Positions 1-6,733 of a stretch of 7,438 nucleotides of DNA are shown piece by piece. How positions within the stretch are numbered: position 1 is the first letter of the stretch; each line of letters begins with the position of its first letter. Below the pieces are notes generated by a model. The model saw only the letters and a list, made by a program, of their open reading frames with translations. It had not been told where the DNA came from and ran no database searches. The position numbers were made by a program, and so were the translations under genes. Source of the DNA: an uncultured Ruminococcus sp. GTDB lineage: Bacteria; Bacillota; Clostridia; Oscillospirales; CAG-382. The stretch lies in the NCBI GenBank assembly GCA_902783535.1, contig CACZRJ010000115.1, positions 1 through 7,438 of the forward strand, in the 5' to 3' direction.

Positions 1-1310
1 GTCCCCACGAAATAGATCACAAGAAATTCACCCGCATAAAGCAGGAACGAGGAAAACGGGATGACCGCGTTCCAGATGAGTTCGTTCTTCTTGCTCGTTT
101 CGGCGATGCGCTTCGCGCAGACGTCGAACCGCTCGTATTCCCTGTCTTCGGTTCCGAAGACTTTCACTTCGCGAATGCCCGAAAAAACGTCGTGAAGCAT
201 GTTGTTCGCGTCGCTGTCGAGCTGCCATTCGCGGTGATAGATCCGGTGTGTCAGCCGGTTGACGGAATAGAACAAAAGCACGAGGAACGGGACGGGAAGG
301 ATCACGAAAGCCGTCAGTTTCCAGTCCGTGGAAAGCAGAATGATCAAAATCGCGACGAGCATGACAGACTGCTGCAGCAGCGTCGGAAGAATGTTGATCA
401 GGAAGCGTCTGAGCTGCTCCGTATCGCCCGACAGGCGGGTAATCAGTTCGCCCGGGCTTCGCTTCGTGACCCCGGCGAGCGACAGCGACTGCACCTTCCC
501 GAACAGCACGCCTCGGATGCGGACGATGATATTGGCGCTCGCCTTCGCCGTGATCAGGTGCCTGGCGGAATTGACTCCGGCGTTCAGCAGTCCGAAGAAC
601 GCCATGGCCGCGACGACGGCCAGCAGTCCCGCAAAGGTTCCTTCAGAAAGTCCGAGCCACCCGGCGGCGTCTGCGACCCATCCCCGGGCGCCTCCCGCGA
701 CGGGCTGAAGAAAGCCGTCCACGAGAAACGACTGCAGACGCGGCGTCAGAACGCCGATGCCCGAGCCGAGCAGGAGAAGGAGCCCTGCGCCCACGAGAAG
801 CCTCGAATCGCCTTTCGCGAATCCGGCCATGCGGCGCAAAAGTTTTTTCTTGTCAACGCAGTGCGTGCAGACCGTGCTTCCCTTCGGATACGGACGTCCG
901 CACTTCGGGCAGCGGCCGGCTTTCTTTTCCGGGACTTCCTTTCCGCTGCGGAGCGCTTCGAGTCCCGCAACGGCGCTCTCAAAAGAGGAAAAGTCCCTCA
1001 TATCCGAACGGAACAGCTCGATGTCCGTCCCGTCCTTTTCGGATTCGGCCGAAACGACGCCGACGCCGCGTTGAAGGCGGATGGTTCCGAGGTCGGACAG
1101 GCGGTATTCGCAGGCGGTCTCCCCCGAAACGACGATCAGTTTTTCACTGTCCGCCGCTCCGGCGCCCCAGACGGACTCGTTCCTGCCGTTCAGATTGATG
1201 TCGAAGCTGACCGGCGGCTTTTCCGGGAATCCGCCGGATGCGCGTTCTCTCGCGCGTATCAGTTCCGGCGCGTCCCGCTTCTTTTTCTTTTTAAAGCCTT
1301 CTGTTTTCAT
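1..1310 (-). CDS. ABC exporter subunit (membrane domain fused to zinc ribbon), partial, 3' end off the window
   Basis: Translating the minus strand from the ATG at 1310 gives 436 codons without a stop; the gene leaves the window at its left edge. Residues 1-130 are a basic start followed by a beta-rich segment of unknown type, perhaps a PH-like domain. A zinc ribbon follows (C134, C137, C148, C151; CxxC-x10-CxxC). From about residue 168 on there are hydrophobic segments (about 170-189, 226-247, 310-327, 331-350, 414-436). Between them lie typical type-I ABC exporter membrane-domain sequences: a RSPGELITRLSGD stretch near 284-296 and a GIREVKVFGTED stretch near 378-389. The ATPase domain with Walker motifs should lie beyond the edge. 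Start choice: the ATG sits 6 bp after the stop of the DUF1854 gene, with no clear ribosome site, so translational coupling is likely. The substrate cannot be told. Fusion of this exporter type with a zinc ribbon is unusual. Confidence 0.88.
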   Translation of the reverse strand, partial: MKTEGFKKKKKRDAPELIRARERASGGFPEKPPVSFDINLNGRNESVWGAGAADSEKLIVVSGETACEYRLSDLGTIRLQRGVGVVSAESEKDGTDIELFRSDMRDFSSFESAVAGLEALRSGKEVPEKKAGRCPKCGRPYPKGSTVCTHCVDKKKLLRRMAGFAKGDSRLLVGAGLLLLLGSGIGVLTPRLQSFLVDGFLQPVAGGARGWVADAAGWLGLSEGTFAGLLAVVAAMAFFGLLNAGVNSARHLITAKASANIIVRIRGVLFGKVQSLSLAGVTKRSPGELITRLSGDTEQLRRFLINILPTLLQQSVMLVAILIILLSTDWKLTAFVILPVPFLVLLFYSVNRLTHRIYHREWQLDSDANNMLHDVFSGIREVKVFGTEDREYERFDVCAKRIAETSKKNELIWNAVIPFSSFLLYAGEFLVIYFVG

Positions 1311-1316
1311 TTTTAC

Positions 1317-1895
1317 TCAAAGATACAATTCGATCTTGCGGTAACTTTTTGGATCCAGCGCGAGCACGTCCGTGATCTGGTAGCGGTTCCCGTCGACGTC
1401 CGTCAGGACGATGCCGTTTTCTGTATTGTGGATCAGATTGCGATAGGTGTCCTGCATCGTAAAGGAGAACTTCCCGTGATCGGTGTCGACTTCCCAGTAT
1501 GAAAATCCGAGCTTTTCTTTCAGCGAACGGATCTTCGATATGGTGCGGACGAGATATTTTCTGTCGAGTTCCGCCTTCAGCGCCTCCAGTTCCTCCGGCT
1601 GTCCGGAAAACTCCGAAAGCGCACGGATGATCCCGTATTCTCTCCGCTCCTTGTCCAGGACGGAAATGAATTCATCGGGCGCGTCAAAAGGAAACGCGCG
1701 GTGAAGGAAGACGCGCGGAAACTCCTGCCAGACGGGTTCTCCCGGCTCATCCTTTTCCAGGTCGTCTTTCACGGGCGGCAGGAACGCCTTCATCCCGAGG
1801 AATCCGTTTTCCGTAGAAAAGAAATGGCTGTTTTCCGGCGTCAGATATGTCATTTCGGCAAAATCCAGATAATTGTCCGGACGGTTCCCGTTCAT
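1317..1895 (-). CDS. DUF1854 family protein, partner of the downstream ABC exporter
   Basis: This is a 192-residue soluble protein with no signal peptide or membrane segment. Residues from about 60 to the end match the DUF1854 pattern I know from ABC-exporter loci: an RAFP motif near 66-69, an I(I/L)-L helix near 88-94, the EL-x5-L-x2-I-x-KI segment near 109-122, YWEVDTDHGKFSF near 133-145, and the closing DVDGNRYQITDVLALD near 166-181. In this family the domain is either fused to an ABC exporter or encoded next to one; its function is unknown, though some members are named as cyanophycin-metabolism associated. Start choice: the ATG at 1895 has a strong GGAGAG site 7 bases upstream. The frame stays open up to a GTG at 2093, but that would read back through the proS promoter and start codon. 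It is the first gene of a minus-strand operon with the exporter. Confidence 0.85.
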   Translation of the reverse strand: MNGNRPDNYLDFAEMTYLTPENSHFFSTENGFLGMKAFLPPVKDDLEKDEPGEPVWQEFPRVFLHRAFPFDAPDEFISVLDKERREYGIIRALSEFSGQPEELEALKAELDRKYLVRTISKIRSLKEKLGFSYWEVDTDHGKFSFTMQDTYRNLIHNTENGIVLTDVDGNRYQITDVLALDPKSYRKIELYL

Positions 1896-1952
1896 GACTG
1901 CGCTCTCCTTTCCAACCGGCTTCGATGACTTTTCGGAAAAGCCGCCGGTCTG

Positions 1953-1981
1953 TTGACAAAATGCGTTCCGTTTGCTATAAT
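1953..1981 (+). promoter_or_regulatory. Consensus sigma-A promoter for proS
   Basis: TTGACA (1953-1958) and TATAAT (1976-1981) are both perfect and 17 bp apart, with an extended -10 TG at 1973-1974. Transcription should start near 1988, giving a leader of about 74 bases before the proS ATG. That leader is too short for a T-box, the usual tRNA-sensing control of synthetase genes in Firmicutes. Confidence 0.9.
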
Positions 1982-2001
1982 GCGGGAAAATAATCGATAG
2001 T

Positions 2002-2030
2002 ATTATACTATTCGCTTCTTGCTTTTGCAA
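2002..2030 (-). promoter_or_regulatory. Promoter of the DUF1854-ABC operon, facing the proS promoter
   Basis: On the minus strand TTGCAA (2030-2025; 4 of 6 match to the -35 consensus) is followed after 17 bp by a perfect TATAAT (2007-2002). The start would fall near 1995, only about 7 bp from and opposite to the predicted proS start. The -10 lies inside the inverted repeat ATAGTA-TTA-TACTAT (1997-2011), a possible operator. Confidence 0.65.
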
Positions 2031-2061
2031 GTCAAAATATCCAAAAACCAGGAGAGTTGCT

Positions 2062-3501
2062 ATGGCAGACAAAAAAATGGTCGAATCCATCACTTCAATG
2101 GATACCGACTTTGCGCAATGGTATACCGACGTCGTCCGGAAAGCGGAGCTTGCGGACTACTCCGGCGTCAAGGGATGCATGATCATCCGTCCCTACGGGT
2201 ACGCCATCTGGGAAAACATTCAGAAAGACCTCGACCGCCGATTCAAGGAACTCGGGCATGAAAACGTCTACATGCCGCTCCTGATCCCGGAGAGCCTTCT
2301 GCAGAAGGAAAAAGACCATGTCGAAGGATTCGCTCCCGAGTGCGCCTGGGTGACCGTCGGAGGCGAGAACGAACTCAGCGAGCGCCTGTGCATCCGCCCG
2401 ACGTCCGAGACGCTCTTCTGCGAACATTTCCGGAACGTCATTCATTCCTACAGAGATCTTCCGAAACTGTATAACCAGTGGGTCAACGTCGTCCGCTGGG
2501 AAAAAACGACGCGCCCGTTCCTGAGAACGTCCGAGTTCCTGTGGCAGGAAGGGCACACGATGCACGCGACCGAAGAAGAAGCGCGCAAAGAAACTCTCAC
2601 GATGCTGAAGGTCTATGAGGATTTCTTCCTGGAAACGCTTGCGATCCCTGCCGTCGTCGGCCGCAAAACGGAAAAGGAAAAATTTGCCGGCGCGATGGAA
2701 ACCTACACGATCGAGCCCATGATGCACAACGGCGTCGCGCTCCAGGGCGGCACCTCCCACTACTTCGGGGACGGTTTTGCCCGCGCTTACGACATCACGT
2801 TCACGGACAGAGACAACAAGGTCAAATATCCGCATCAGACCTCCTGGGGCGTATCGACGCGCATGATTGGCGCGATCATCATGGCGCATGGAGACGACAA
2901 CGGCCTGATCCTGCCCCCGAAAGTCGCTCCGATCCAGGTTGTCCTGATTCCCGTTCAGATGCAGAAACCCGGCGTTCTGGAAAAAACCGCCGAAGTTGCG
3001 GACAAACTCCGCAGGGCGGGCATACGCGTCAAACTTGACGACTCGGACAACTCCCCCGGATGGAAGTTCTCCGAATACGAGATGAAAGGCGTCCCGGTCC
3101 GGCTTGAACTCGGTCCGAGAGACATCGAAAACAATTCCTGCGTGCTCGTATCGCGCGTATCCAGAGCCAAAACATTTGCATCCCTCGACAATGTCGTATC
3201 CGAAGTCGAGACGATGCTCGCGTCCGTGCAGGAAGAACTCGTTCACCGTGTCCGCGAAAACGTCGCGTCCAAGACGTCGACCGCGGCGAATTACGATGAA
3301 TTTCTCGACTGCGCCGCCAACCGTCCCGGATTCATCAAGGCGATGTGGTGCGGAGATTCCGCCTGCGAAGACAAACTCAAGGACGTCACGGGCGGTGTCA
3401 AATCACGGTGCATTCCCTTCAACGAAGAGAAGATCTCCGACGTTTGCGTATGCTGCGGACGTCCCGCGAAGCACATGGTCATCTGGGGCCGCCAGTACTG
3501 A
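2062..3501 (+). CDS. proS: Prolyl-tRNA synthetase, archaeal/eukaryal-like short type (ProRS type 3)
   Basis: This cytoplasmic class II synthetase joins proline to tRNA-Pro. The 479 residues fit the zinc-type ProRS length of about 480. The catalytic core spans about 15-290: SGVKGCMIIRPYGYAIW (34-50), IRPTSET (111-117), motif 2 RWEKTTRPFLRTSEFLWQEG (145-164), and motif 3 GVSTRMIGAIIMAHGD (263-278). The anticodon-binding domain follows (about 291-390). The C-terminal zinc domain has C430, C435, C450, C462, C464 and C465 and ends in the family's terminal tyrosine (Y479). No editing insert lies between motifs 2 and 3, so clearing Ala-tRNA-Pro would need a separate deacylase (family knowledge). Start choice: the ATG has AGGAG at 2050-2054, 7 bases upstream. 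The gene forms a single transcription unit with a consensus promoter and a hairpin terminator. Confidence 0.97.
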   Translation: MADKKMVESITSMDTDFAQWYTDVVRKAELADYSGVKGCMIIRPYGYAIWENIQKDLDRRFKELGHENVYMPLLIPESLLQKEKDHVEGFAPECAWVTVGGENELSERLCIRPTSETLFCEHFRNVIHSYRDLPKLYNQWVNVVRWEKTTRPFLRTSEFLWQEGHTMHATEEEARKETLTMLKVYEDFFLETLAIPAVVGRKTEKEKFAGAMETYTIEPMMHNGVALQGGTSHYFGDGFARAYDITFTDRDNKVKYPHQTSWGVSTRMIGAIIMAHGDDNGLILPPKVAPIQVVLIPVQMQKPGVLEKTAEVADKLRRAGIRVKLDDSDNSPGWKFSEYEMKGVPVRLELGPRDIENNSCVLVSRVSRAKTFASLDNVVSEVETMLASVQEELVHRVRENVASKTSTAANYDEFLDCAANRPGFIKAMWCGDSACEDKLKDVTGGVKSRCIPFNEEKISDVCVCCGRPAKHMVIWGRQY

Positions 3502-3525
3502 TCCGCCGGCCCTGCACCAAGGATT

Positions 3526-3576
3526 GAAAAACTGCTTGCCCGAACGGCATTTGCCGGTTGGACAAGCAGCTTTTTT
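3526..3576. terminator. Bidirectional hairpin terminator between proS and the antiporter gene
   Basis: CTGCTTG (3532-3538) pairs with CAAGCAG (3563-3569). Inside it AACGGC/GCCGGTT makes a second stem, and six T follow at 3571-3576. On the minus strand the same hairpin is followed by five T (3527-3531). It starts about 25 bp after the proS stop and touches the stop codon (3576-3578) of the converging antiporter gene. Confidence 0.9.
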
Positions 3577-4868
3577 CAATGAATATTGGATCTTCGCACG
3601 GTCTTCGTCTTGTTCGGTATTTCCGAAGGTTTCGGCGTGATCTCGCCGGCTTTTGTCAAGGCGATCTTCGTGAGAAGCGGTCCGACGATTTCATAAATCA
3701 GGACGGAGAAAAGAACAATATTTCGGATAAGCGACCCGCATCCGGGAAGCGCCTGGGCTGTGATCGTCATTCCCAGTGCGACTCCGGCCTGCGGAAGCAG
3801 CGTCATGCCGAGGTATTTTTTTACCATAGGGTCGCATTTCATGAACGAAGAGGAAATACCTGCGCCGATCATCTTTCCGAAAGACCGGGAAATAATATAT
3901 GCCGCTCCGATTCCGACGATGGCAAGATTCGTCATGACGTTCAGTTCCAGTTCCGAGCCGGAGATCACGAAGAACAGAATGAACAGGGGTACCGTCCACT
4001 TGTCGCATCTTTCCATCAGTTCCTCCGAAAAATCGCACATGTTGCAGAAAACGGTTCCCAGCATCATGCAGGAAAGCAGCGGAGAGAAAGATACGGAAAC
4101 AGAGCCGATGTCAAAATGTGCGAGCGAGATGCCGGCTGTCACGAATACGAACGTGATCGAGATGGCCAGACGTTTGGAGTTCGAATGGAAGAACCGTTCC
4201 GCAAACGTGAAAAGCAGTCCCATCGTCAGCCCCAAAACCAGCGAAAGAACGATTTCCAGAAGCGGCTCAACGACCGTCGAAATGACATTCAGTTCGCCGG
4301 AGGTCATGGACTGGGCGATCCCGAAGGAAATCGAAAAGATGATCAGACCGACTGCGTCGTCCAGAGCGACAACGGGAAGGAGCATTCTCGTTACGGGACC
4401 GTCCGCTTTGTACTGACGGACGACCATCAGCGTTGCGGCAGGGGCAGTCGCGGCTGCGATCGCTCCAAGTACGATCGCCGCTTCGAGCGGCAGGATATCC
4501 GGCATCAAGAAATGCAGCCCGATCAGGCACGCGTCCACACAAACGGTCGCAACGGCGGCCTGAAATACGGCGACGACAACAGCCTGCCTGCCGATTTTTT
4601 TCAGTTGAGAAAGCCGGAATTCGTTTCCCATGGCGAACGCGATGAAACCAAGCGCCACGTCAGAGAGAACATTCATTTTCTCAACGGATTCCAGTGAAGT
4701 AAAGCCGATTCCTTCGATTTGAAGGAGTCCGAGCCCGAACGGCCCGATCAGAATTCCGGCGATCAAATATGCAGTGACGTCCGGCAGCCCGAGCTTTTTG
4801 GTCAGACGCGTCATCAGGAGACCGGCTACAAGCGCGATCGACAGTGACGATAAAATGGTGATTTCCAT
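3576..4868 (-). CDS. Na+/H+ (cation:proton) antiporter, CPA2 family
   Basis: This is an integral membrane exchanger of monovalent cations for protons. The 430 residues are almost entirely hydrophobic helices, about 12-13, as in the Na_H_Exchanger domain. Recognisable points are GLPDVTAYLIAGILIGP (27-43), GNEF (81-84), the ATAPAAT unwound-helix motif (140-146) and ALDDAVG (168-174). D170-D171 correspond to the paired aspartates that bind the cation in electrogenic CPA2 members such as NapA. The basic tail (about 405-430) carries no RCK/TrkA regulatory domain, so this is unlike KefB/KefC. Start choice: the ATG at 4868 is the only start that keeps helix 1, and no in-frame alternative precedes it. 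The nearest good ribosome site (AAGGAG, 4890-4885) is 16 bases upstream, which is unusually far. The gene converges with proS. Na+, K+ or another ion cannot be told apart. Confidence 0.93.
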   Translation of the reverse strand: MEITILSSLSIALVAGLLMTRLTKKLGLPDVTAYLIAGILIGPFGLGLLQIEGIGFTSLESVEKMNVLSDVALGFIAFAMGNEFRLSQLKKIGRQAVVVAVFQAAVATVCVDACLIGLHFLMPDILPLEAAIVLGAIAAATAPAATLMVVRQYKADGPVTRMLLPVVALDDAVGLIIFSISFGIAQSMTSGELNVISTVVEPLLEIVLSLVLGLTMGLLFTFAERFFHSNSKRLAISITFVFVTAGISLAHFDIGSVSVSFSPLLSCMMLGTVFCNMCDFSEELMERCDKWTVPLFILFFVISGSELELNVMTNLAIVGIGAAYIISRSFGKMIGAGISSSFMKCDPMVKKYLGMTLLPQAGVALGMTITAQALPGCGSLIRNIVLFSVLIYEIVGPLLTKIALTKAGEITPKPSEIPNKTKTVRRSNIH

Positions 4869-4936
4869 ATGATTTTTGAATTCGCTCCTTCCGCATCGAG
4901 AGATGCATCGCCGATATCACGACCCGGCTCCACATT

Positions 4937-4965
4937 GTTATACATTCACAAAGCGAAAAAAACAA
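4937..4965 (-). promoter_or_regulatory. Putative promoter of the antiporter gene
   Basis: On the minus strand TTGTTT (4965-4960) is followed after 17 bp by TATAAC (4942-4937). The start would be near 4930, about 62 bases before the ATG. The -10 is good (5 of 6) and the -35 weak (3 of 6). Confidence 0.5.
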
Positions 4966-5250
4966 TCTCCAATTCAAACAATTTTTTGACAGTTTTTATC
5001 CGGATTTGATTCAAAATACCAACTGAACTCATTTGACTGCCGCCCGTAAAGTGAGCCGGTGGTCCGGCACTGCCATCAGTTTTTCGAAAATGATGAATAT
5101 AAGCCGGCAACGCTTGTTAAAAACTCAAAATGAGACCGACGTGGAAGTTTAGGGCTCCGCGTTTTCATAGGCAAAACTCTCATCCCACGATTAAAAACAC
5201 GGGTGTTCCCGGCAAGTATAAAACATAGAACCATTTACAATCCTCATAGA
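4966..5250. other. Gene-free stretch with small hairpins
   Basis: I see no supported gene between the antiporter promoter and the hairpin terminator at 5251. The stretch contains GCCGG-tggt-CCGGC near 5055-5068 and AACAC-GG-GTGTT near 5196-5207. A 35-codon minus-strand reading frame (5183-5076) lacks a ribosome site. Composition is mixed, unlike either neighbouring gene. It could be a decayed gene, a dispersed noncoding repeat or an unrecognised RNA; nothing in the sequence decides. Confidence 0.4.
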
Positions 5251-5290
5251 GAAAACCCCTTTTGCCCTGGTAGGCAAAGGAGGTTTCTTT
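5251..5290 (-). terminator. Hairpin terminator of the peptidase gene (repeat copy 1)
   Basis: CCCCTTTTGCC (5256-5266) pairs with GGCAAAGGAGG (5273-5283) around a 6-base loop, with one mismatch and one wobble. On the minus strand it ends in TTTTC and lies about 100 bp after the peptidase stop. On the plus strand the tail is TTTCTTT, so it may work in both directions. It is 35 of 39 bases identical to the hairpin at 6270-6308. Confidence 0.65.
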
Positions 5291-5387
5291 GATGTCTAAA
5301 ACCGTGTAAAAGGTACAAATCCATAGAAAGGCCGCGTAAAAGAGCACCGGCGGGATGCTCGACAAACCGGAATTGGTCGTTATTGCT

Positions 5388-6191
5388 TTAATCCTTCATT
5401 CCTAAAAGCAGATCAAGTTTTTCGAACTCGACAGATTCAAAAATCTCTTTTTCAAACATCTTTCCGTTTTTCCAATATGTACGAAGAACATACGGTTTGA
5501 AATTGACATCAGCGGGCGTCGATTTTATAACGCGATATTGATCGTCGATGATCTCTATTGCGCTGCAATTAGAAACCGAAAGCCCGACTTTATCAATATG
5601 TTTCAAACTGTTGATCTCGCTCTCGCGTTTTCCTTCTTTGTTGCAATGCGGTGAGAAATAAGCGTCAACAAACCCTAAGCCAGGGATCTGATTGACTTTG
5701 GCATCTTTATATCCCGGCACATCTGTGTTTCCCAAAGCAAACCAGCAAATCGCGCCTGCGGATACACCGCACATGACTTTTCCCGTTTCCCATGCGTCTT
5801 TCAGAAGAGTATCAAAACCTGTTCTCCGCCATAGTTCGATCATTGCGACAGTATCGCCGCCGCCTTCATAGATGACATCTGCCCATGCAACTGCATTTTT
5901 CGCCTTTTCAAAATCATCTATTATTTCAGATGCTTTCAGCCACCTGAAATCACAACCGAGCATATCGCTGTATATTCTGTGAATCGTTTCGTAATACCTT
6001 AGTTCATACGCATAGCCAAAGGAGATTTGTGCATGCGCAAGAAACAGTACGCGCGGCTTCTTCTTATCTGTCAGCCTAATAATCTCTTTATCTATTTCAG
6101 CTAATTCATACGGCAGTTTTTCACCCTTACTGTTGATCCTGCCGTTTTCACCGCCGCCTATGGCAACGATTTTTCTAATCGTCTTACTCAT
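5388..6191 (-). CDS. S51-family serine peptidase, dipeptidase E-like
   Basis: This is a 267-residue cytoplasmic enzyme. Family S51 (dipeptidase E, cyanophycinase) uses a Ser-His pair on a nucleophile elbow. Here the nucleophile is S144 in GVSAGA (142-147) and the histidine is H182 in SPHC (180-183). The conserved EGGGDT turn is at 109-114 (GGGNT in many members), and VAIGGGENG sits near the start (9-17). Length is slightly above E. coli PepE (about 229), so the substrate may differ; alpha-aspartyl dipeptides are the PepE substrate, but specificity is not visible here. Start choice: the ATG at 6191 is 7 bases from GAGG, while the GTG just before it at 6194 would be only 4 away. It has its own promoter and terminator, and its base composition is clearly more AT-rich than proS or the ABC gene, which suggests separate acquisition. 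Confidence 0.9.
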   Translation of the reverse strand: MSKTIRKIVAIGGGENGRINSKGEKLPYELAEIDKEIIRLTDKKKPRVLFLAHAQISFGYAYELRYYETIHRIYSDMLGCDFRWLKASEIIDDFEKAKNAVAWADVIYEGGGDTVAMIELWRRTGFDTLLKDAWETGKVMCGVSAGAICWFALGNTDVPGYKDAKVNQIPGLGFVDAYFSPHCNKEGKRESEINSLKHIDKVGLSVSNCSAIEIIDDQYRVIKSTPADVNFKPYVLRTYWKNGKMFEKEIFESVEFEKLDLLLGMKD

Positions 6192-6226
6192 CACGGCACC
6201 TCTGCGAATCCCGATTTATCAATTCT

Positions 6227-6254
6227 ATTATACTTGAATGCGCGTGTATTTCAA
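6227..6254 (-). promoter_or_regulatory. Promoter of the S51 peptidase gene
   Basis: On the minus strand TTGAAA (6254-6249; 5 of 6) is followed after 16 bp by a perfect TATAAT (6232-6227). Transcription would start near 6220, about 30 bases before the ATG. Confidence 0.75.
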
Positions 6255-6261
6255 TCTTTTA

Positions 6262-6304
6262 CAAAGAACCCTCTTTTGCCTTGGTAGACAAAAGAGGTTT
6301 CTTT
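6262..6304 (-). terminator. Hairpin terminator of the tRNA-Ser pair (repeat copy 2)
   Basis: CCTCTTTTG (6270-6278) and CAAAAGAGG (6289-6297) form a perfect 9-bp stem. On the minus strand GTTCTTTG follows, and on the plus strand TTTCTTT. The repeat unit runs directly into the CCA end of tRNA-Ser(GCU), so it ends the tRNA transcript. The 39-bp unit recurs at 5256-5294 in the same orientation. Confidence 0.7.
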
Positions 6305-6306
6305 GA

Positions 6307-6396
6307 TGGCGCGGAAGGAGAGATTTGAACTCTCGCGCCGGTTACCCGACCTACACCCTTAGCAGGGGCGCCTCTTCACCGCTTGAGTACTTCCGC
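6307..6396 (-). tRNA. tRNA-Ser (anticodon GCU)
   Basis: The minus strand folds into a 90-base class II tRNA with encoded CCA (6309-6307). The acceptor GCGGAAG/CTTCCGC is perfect and the discriminator is G. The anticodon stem CGCCC/GGGTG carries loop CTGCTAA, anticodon GCT at 6363-6361. A long variable arm of the serine type and the T arm GAGAG-TTCAAAT-CTCTC follow. It reads AGC/AGU codons and lies 29 bp after tRNA-Ser(UGA), probably on the same transcript. Confidence 0.96.
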
Positions 6397-6425
6397 ATTT
6401 CGGTGAAATATCTTTTATTGATAAA

Positions 6426-6514
6426 TGGCGGAGGGAAAGGGATTCGAACCCTTGTGGGCTTTCGCCCAAACGGTTTTCAAGACCGCCTCGTTATGACCGC
6501 TTCGATATCCCTCC
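6426..6514 (-). tRNA. tRNA-Ser (anticodon UGA)
   Basis: The minus strand folds into an 89-base class II tRNA with encoded CCA (6428-6426). The acceptor GGAGGGA/TCCCTCC is perfect and the discriminator is G. The anticodon stem GCGGT/ACCGT carries loop CTTGAAA, anticodon TGA at 6479-6477. The variable arm is TTGGGC-GAAA-GCCCA-like, and the T arm is AAGGG-TTCGAAT-CCCTT. It reads UCN codons and is the first gene of the tRNA pair. Confidence 0.96.
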
Positions 6515-6554
6515 GTAGCGGTTGCCAAGTGACACATCTCATGTCAGCCTGTGC

Positions 6555-6583
6555 AGAATAGCACAGTTTTTCCGTTTTGTCAA
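6555..6583 (-). promoter_or_regulatory. Promoter of the tRNA-Ser pair
   Basis: On the minus strand a perfect TTGACA (6583-6578) is followed after 17 bp by TATTCT (6560-6555) with an extended TG. The start would be near 6549, 35 bases before the first tRNA. The perfect 6-bp inverted repeat CTGTGC/GCACAG (6549-6554, 6561-6566) encloses the -10 exactly. Confidence 0.75.
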
Positions 6584-6690
6584 GTGCCATCAACAGTCTT
6601 TTCGCACATTTGTCAGATGACAGGTGAAAAGATCGGAGACTGAAAAGCAGTTACAAAATAAGTGGCAAACATAACTGATCTCCATGAAAA
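6584..6690. other. Short intergenic stretch, no gene seen
   Basis: Between the tRNA-Ser promoter and the terminator of the tRNA-Ala remnant I see only short inverted repeats (TGTCA-ga-TGACA at 6611-6622; CAGTTA/TAACTG at 6648-6677), and no coding potential. Confidence 0.5.
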
Positions 6691-6729
6691 ACAAAAAAGG
6701 ATTGCAGACTATTTCAGCACAGCAATCCT
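6691..6729 (-). terminator. Terminator behind the tRNA-Ala remnant
   Basis: On the minus strand AGGATTGC (6729-6722) pairs with GCAATCCT (6705-6698) and is followed by TTTTTTGT and further T. It starts 5 bp after the CCA of the tRNA-Ala fragment, as expected for the original 3' flank of that tRNA gene. Confidence 0.8.
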
Positions 6730-6733
6730 GTTC

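Noticed and set aside
192..1502. Long plus-strand reading frame (436 codons)
   Set aside because: It lies opposite the ABC exporter and DUF1854 genes, is rich in Arg/Glu/Asp/Gln without domain signal, and has no ribosome site; it is a GC-driven shadow.
1988..2061. T-box riboswitch ahead of proS
   Set aside because: The leader is only about 74 bases, has no terminator/antiterminator pair, and shows no T-box sequence.
1896..2093. N-terminal extension of the DUF1854 gene to a GTG at 2093
   Set aside because: It would cover the proS promoter and start; the ATG at 1895 has a strong ribosome site, and the extension lacks family similarity.
2095..3246. Minus-strand reading frame of 383 codons
   Set aside because: It is wholly antisense to proS, whose domains are unmistakable; composition is that of a shadow frame.
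3558..4697. Plus-strand reading frame of 379 codons
   Set aside because: It is antisense to the antiporter, extremely polar, and begins inside the proS terminator.
4986..4991. Plus-strand TTGACA as a promoter
   Set aside because: No acceptable -10 follows at 16-18 bp, and no plus-strand gene lies downstream.
5076..5183. Minus-strand frame of 35 codons starting with ATG
   Set aside because: No ribosome site or promoter and no recognisable product; treated as part of the gene-free stretch.
5180..5365. Minus-strand hydrophobic frame of 61 codons starting with TTG
   Set aside because: It reads straight through a terminator hairpin, has no ribosome site, and its central peptide is just the translation of the repeat also found at 6270-6308.
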